From Aeromicrobium erythreum (GTDB taxonomy: Bacteria; Actinomycetota; Actinomycetes; Propionibacteriales; Nocardioidaceae), in assembly GCF_001509405.1 (NCBI RefSeq), contig NZ_CP011502.1, positions 3,286,001 through 3,350,000 on the forward strand: a stretch of DNA of 64,000 nucleotides. Direction: 5' to 3'. Below, one piece after another: positions 62,201 to 64,000 of the stretch; position 1 is the first letter of the stretch, and every line of letters begins with the position of its first letter. A program made the translations under genes and the position numbers. The notes beneath the pieces are model-generated. The model did no database searches and was not told where the DNA came from. It saw nothing but the letters and a program-made list of their open reading frames with translations.

Positions 62201-64000
62201 ACGACCGGACCGTGCACCCGGACGCCGTTCCACGCGAAGGGCAGCCGGCCAGACTCCGCGGCGGCCACCCCGAGGGTCTGCGCCACCACGTCGAGCAGCA
62301 CCGGGTCGACGACGAACCCGTGCCGCGCCGCCGGGACCTCGACCTCGGCCAGCACCCGCTCGCCGGCACGCCAGGCACGGCGCAGGCCCCGGAAGGCCGG
62401 GCCGTACTCGAAGCCGAGGCCGGCGAGGGTGTCGTAGTGCCCGGCAAGCTCGATCGCGTCGGCATCTGCGGGCGGCCACGCCGACCCGCCGGATGTCGGT
62501 CTGCTGGTCGACGCGTCGGCGCCCAGCACGCCGCTGGCCTGGAGCGTCCACGTGGGGTCCTGCATGCCGTCGGGCGCGGCGTGCACCTGGAGGTCGCAGC
62601 GGCCGCCGTCGTCGGGGCCGACCACGAGGCGCAGGCGCAGACCACCGGCGGCCGGCAGCTCGAGCGGCTCCTGCAGGAGCAGCTCCTCCAGGACCGGCAG
62701 CCCGACGAGCTCGCCCGTGGCCAGGGCCAGCTCGACCAGGACGCTGCCCGGCACCAGGCGCCGACCCTCGACCACGTGCTCGGCGAGCCAGGGGTGGGCG
62801 TGCGGGTCGAGGCGCCCCACGAGCACCCGCTCCCCGCTGCCCGGGACCTCGACGACGGTGCTCAGCACCGGGTGCTCGACACCGGGCAGTCCGCTGTCCG
62901 TCACCGGGGCAGGGCGGTGGCGGCGGGGCCAGAAGCGCTCCCGCTGGAAGGGGTAGGTGGGCAGGTCGACGAGCCGGCCGTCGGGCACGGTCGTCGCCGG
63001 CTCGACGCTCGCGCCGTGGGCGAACGCCTCGCCCGTCGCGCGAGCGAGCTCGCGCGCACCGGGGCGGTCGCGCCGCAGGGTCGCCACCACGTCGACGTCG
63101 GCGCCGAGGTCGTCGGCCACGTCCTGCACGCCCCCGAGCAGCACGGGGTGCGGGCTGGCCTCCACGAAGAGGTCGTGACCGTCGCGGACGAGTGCCTCGA
63201 CCGTCTCGGTGAAGCGCACGCGTCCGCGCAGGTTGTCGTACCAGTAGCCGGCGTCCATCGACGCGGAGTCGATCCGTTCGGCGGTCACCGTCGAGTACAC
63301 GGGGACCTCGCTCGTGCGCACCCGCACGTCGCCGAGCGCGTCGACGACCTGCGCACGCACCCGCTCGACCTCGCCGGAGTGGGAGCCGTAGCCCACCGCG
63401 ACGCGTCGGGGCTCGTGCCCGGCCTGCTCCACGGCGGCGCAGAACGCGTCGAGCTGCTCCACGGGTCCGGCCACGACCACCATGCGCGGACCGTTGACCG
63501 CGGCCACGGCGAGCTGGTCGGCCCAGGGGGCCAGCAGACGCTCCGCCTCGTCCGCCGCGACGGCGACCGAGACCATGCCACCGTCGCCGTCGATCTCGCG
63601 CAGCGCCCGGCTGCGCAGGGCCACGACGCGGGCGGCCTCGTCCAGAGACAGCGCGCCGGCCACGCAGGCGGCGGCGATCTCGCCCTGTGAGTGGCCGACG
63701 ACGGCCGCCGGGACGAGTCCGTGCCCACGCCAGGTGCGCGCCAGGGACACCATCATCGAGAACAGGACGGGCTGCAGCACGTCGACCCGCTCGGGGTCCA
63801 CGTCAGCCCGTCCCTCCACGACGTCGAACAGGTCCCACGTGACGTGGGCGGAGAGCGCCTGCGCGCACTCCTGCATGGACTGCCGGAAGACCGTCGAGGT
63901 CGCCAGCAGGTCCCGCGCCATGCCGTCCCACTGGGAGCCCTGGCCCGGGAAGACCAGCACGGCCCGCCGGGGTCGCGAGAGCGTCGGGCCGACCCCGTCG
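59275..64000 (-). CDS. eryAII: 6-deoxyerythronolide B synthase subunit 2, C-terminal part (module 4 AT to ACP), continues off the window
   Basis: About 1,575 C-terminal residues; the frame is open to the right edge. Approximate domains: AT 63,950-62,960 (GHSQG, active Ser at about 63,690; YGSH in place of YASH near 63,390), DH 62,890-62,060 (HVVEGRRLVP, catalytic His at about 62,778), ER 61,540-60,670 (LNFRDVMLALQVYP and HAAAGGVGMAA), KR 60,630-60,050 (GGTGTLGSLVA; active Tyr in QGVYAAAN), ACP with DLGFDSLAAVEL near 59,670. A C-terminal docking segment follows (about 59,540-59,275). The full DH-ER-KR loop identifies module 4 of DEBS. It overlaps eryAIII by ATGA. Confidence 0.96.
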   Translation of the reverse strand, partial: DGVGPTLSRPRRAVLVFPGQGSQWDGMARDLLATSTVFRQSMQECAQALSAHVTWDLFDVVEGRADVDPERVDVLQPVLFSMMVSLARTWRGHGLVPAAVVGHSQGEIAAACVAGALSLDEAARVVALRSRALREIDGDGGMVSVAVAADEAERLLAPWADQLAVAAVNGPRMVVVAGPVEQLDAFCAAVEQAGHEPRRVAVGYGSHSGEVERVRAQVVDALGDVRVRTSEVPVYSTVTAERIDSASMDAGYWYDNLRGRVRFTETVEALVRDGHDLFVEASPHPVLLGGVQDVADDLGADVDVVATLRRDRPGARELARATGEAFAHGASVEPATTVPDGRLVDLPTYPFQRERFWPRRHRPAPVTDSGLPGVEHPVLSTVVEVPGSGERVLVGRLDPHAHPWLAEHVVEGRRLVPGSVLVELALATGELVGLPVLEELLLQEPLELPAAGGLRLRLVVGPDDGGRCDLQVHAAPDGMQDPTWTLQASGVLGADASTSRPTSGGSAWPPADADAIELAGHYDTLAGLGFEYGPAFRGLRRAWRAGERVLAEVEVPAARHGFVVDPVLLDVVAQTLGVAAAESGRLPFAWNGVRVHGPVVGALRVVLGGDPRSDASLEVVTPAGVPVLTVDGIVVRDASAGTDLRSGTLQSLTWVPAQPDGPAPTVTTVEVTTLDELDAPGRPDADLVVLRHVDDDPDPITATRRAVAWAAEVVRRWGATDRRRARLVVVTDGAARVGADDPPARPGPAAVWGVLRAAQAESPNRFLLVDGALDVPARPDLPQVAVRDGLTLVPRLQDRPTSWVPGAGQRVAPGSGSIDGLVLEKVPASQLQPGPGEVRVAVCATGLNFRDVMLALQVYPDAALMGTEAAGVVEAVGEGVTSVEVGDRVLGLFAGAYAERAVTDARLVAPLPPGWSFAEGAAVPIAFTTAYYALHDLAGVQRGQTVLVHAAAGGVGMAAVSLALHAGADVLATASPAKHDAVQARGLPADQVRSSRTSGFAEAFLGHTRGRGVDVVLNSLTGPLLDETIRLVAPDGVVVELGKADLRDPADVAARYLPFDLGEVGPDRLGEILRTVVDLLAGGRVPPVPVSARPLADLRAALTEMSRGGHVGKLVVEQSRPAPLEGTVLVVGGTGTLGSLVARHLVSTRGVRHLLLVSRRGPDAPGAADLVAELEAEGARVDVVACEATDRARLAEVVRGVPAEHPLVGVVHAAGVLADSFVVSIDADAVETVVAPKVDVVQHLDELTADLDLGLFAVFSSAASVLAGPGQGVYAAANAVVEACVARRASRGARATALGWGLWQDSSDLTRGLEDQIARTGVAPLSRARALELLDEALGSDEPVLYPMALDVDALAEADVVPEVLRARVAPRDRVVPTRGRRGTGPDRDERGADWASRLRGLDADARRTEVLDLVRAHAAAVAGFSSAAQLPEQRAFRDLGFDSLAAVELRNRLRDATSVRLPSTLVFDYPTAEAVAERLLEDLEPVVEHDASSLEEQLAALERAVRDATPDQLPADLGSRVRGLLDVLPAGEVEGRAWDGGAAAAALVDDDTSDDELFSLLDARLGAEGDQDR

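Overview
The window is high-GC actinobacterial DNA. Its right half is an erythromycin-type biosynthetic cluster, recognised gene by gene from close similarity to the Saccharopolyspora erythraea ery genes. The neighbourhood has Nocardioidaceae character: leaderless TAnnnT promoters, LPDTG and DUF4012 proteins, and dense palindromic repeats. Together these suggest an Aeromicrobium, most likely A. erythreum, the known non-Saccharopolyspora erythromycin producer. The species is inferred; the gene families are read from the sequence.

1-9 kb is a surface-polysaccharide locus. It holds a Gfo/Idh oxidoreductase, a heparinase II/III-like protein and an aldo/keto reductase on the minus strand, then rfbA, a Wzz/BY-kinase protein, a sortase-anchored LPDTG protein and a DUF4012 protein on the plus strand. 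9.0-11.2 kb is a repeat field of 21 palindromic elements in alternating orientation, interrupted only by a small GIY-YIG nuclease gene. 11.3-17.4 kb is a five-gene ABC/MFS transport operon (two ATPases, exporter, lipoprotein, fused permease) behind a Zur-box-like site, which looks like a metallophore system. 17.3-19.9 kb carries a BNR-repeat protein, a Dabb protein, a metallo-beta-lactamase-fold protein and a VanZ-like protein. 19.97-24.5 kb starts with tRNA-Ser(GCT), followed by repeated copies of its 3' end, and then lower-GC, partly decayed small genes around a truncated RHS tip. This looks like a polymorphic toxin/immunity island. 24.6-28.7 kb holds three paralogous membrane proteins and a TetR/SDR/NTF2 group.

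29.0-64.0 kb is the ery cluster. RfbA makes dTDP-glucose. EryCI, EryCIV and EryCV serve desosamine synthesis. EryBII, EryBIII, EryBVI and EryBVII serve mycarose synthesis. EryCII/EryCIII attach desosamine. EryF, EryK and EryG tailor the macrolide. ErmR protects the ribosome, EryBI is a secreted GH3 enzyme, and two type II thioesterases and a phosphopantetheinyl transferase support the polyketide synthase. DEBS3 (modules 5 and 6 plus thioesterase) is complete, and DEBS2 is present from the module-4 AT to its C-terminus. Not in the window are eryAI, the rest of eryAII, eryBIV, eryBV, eryCVI and a dTDP-glucose 4,6-dehydratase. Most ery genes overlap by ATGA/GTGA, and all three convergent ery gene pairs end in a shared CTAG.

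A recurring oddity is single-base frameshifts next to short homopolymers: in eryCII, the NTF2-like gene, the third membrane paralogue and three island genes. They are either sequence errors or real gene decay.
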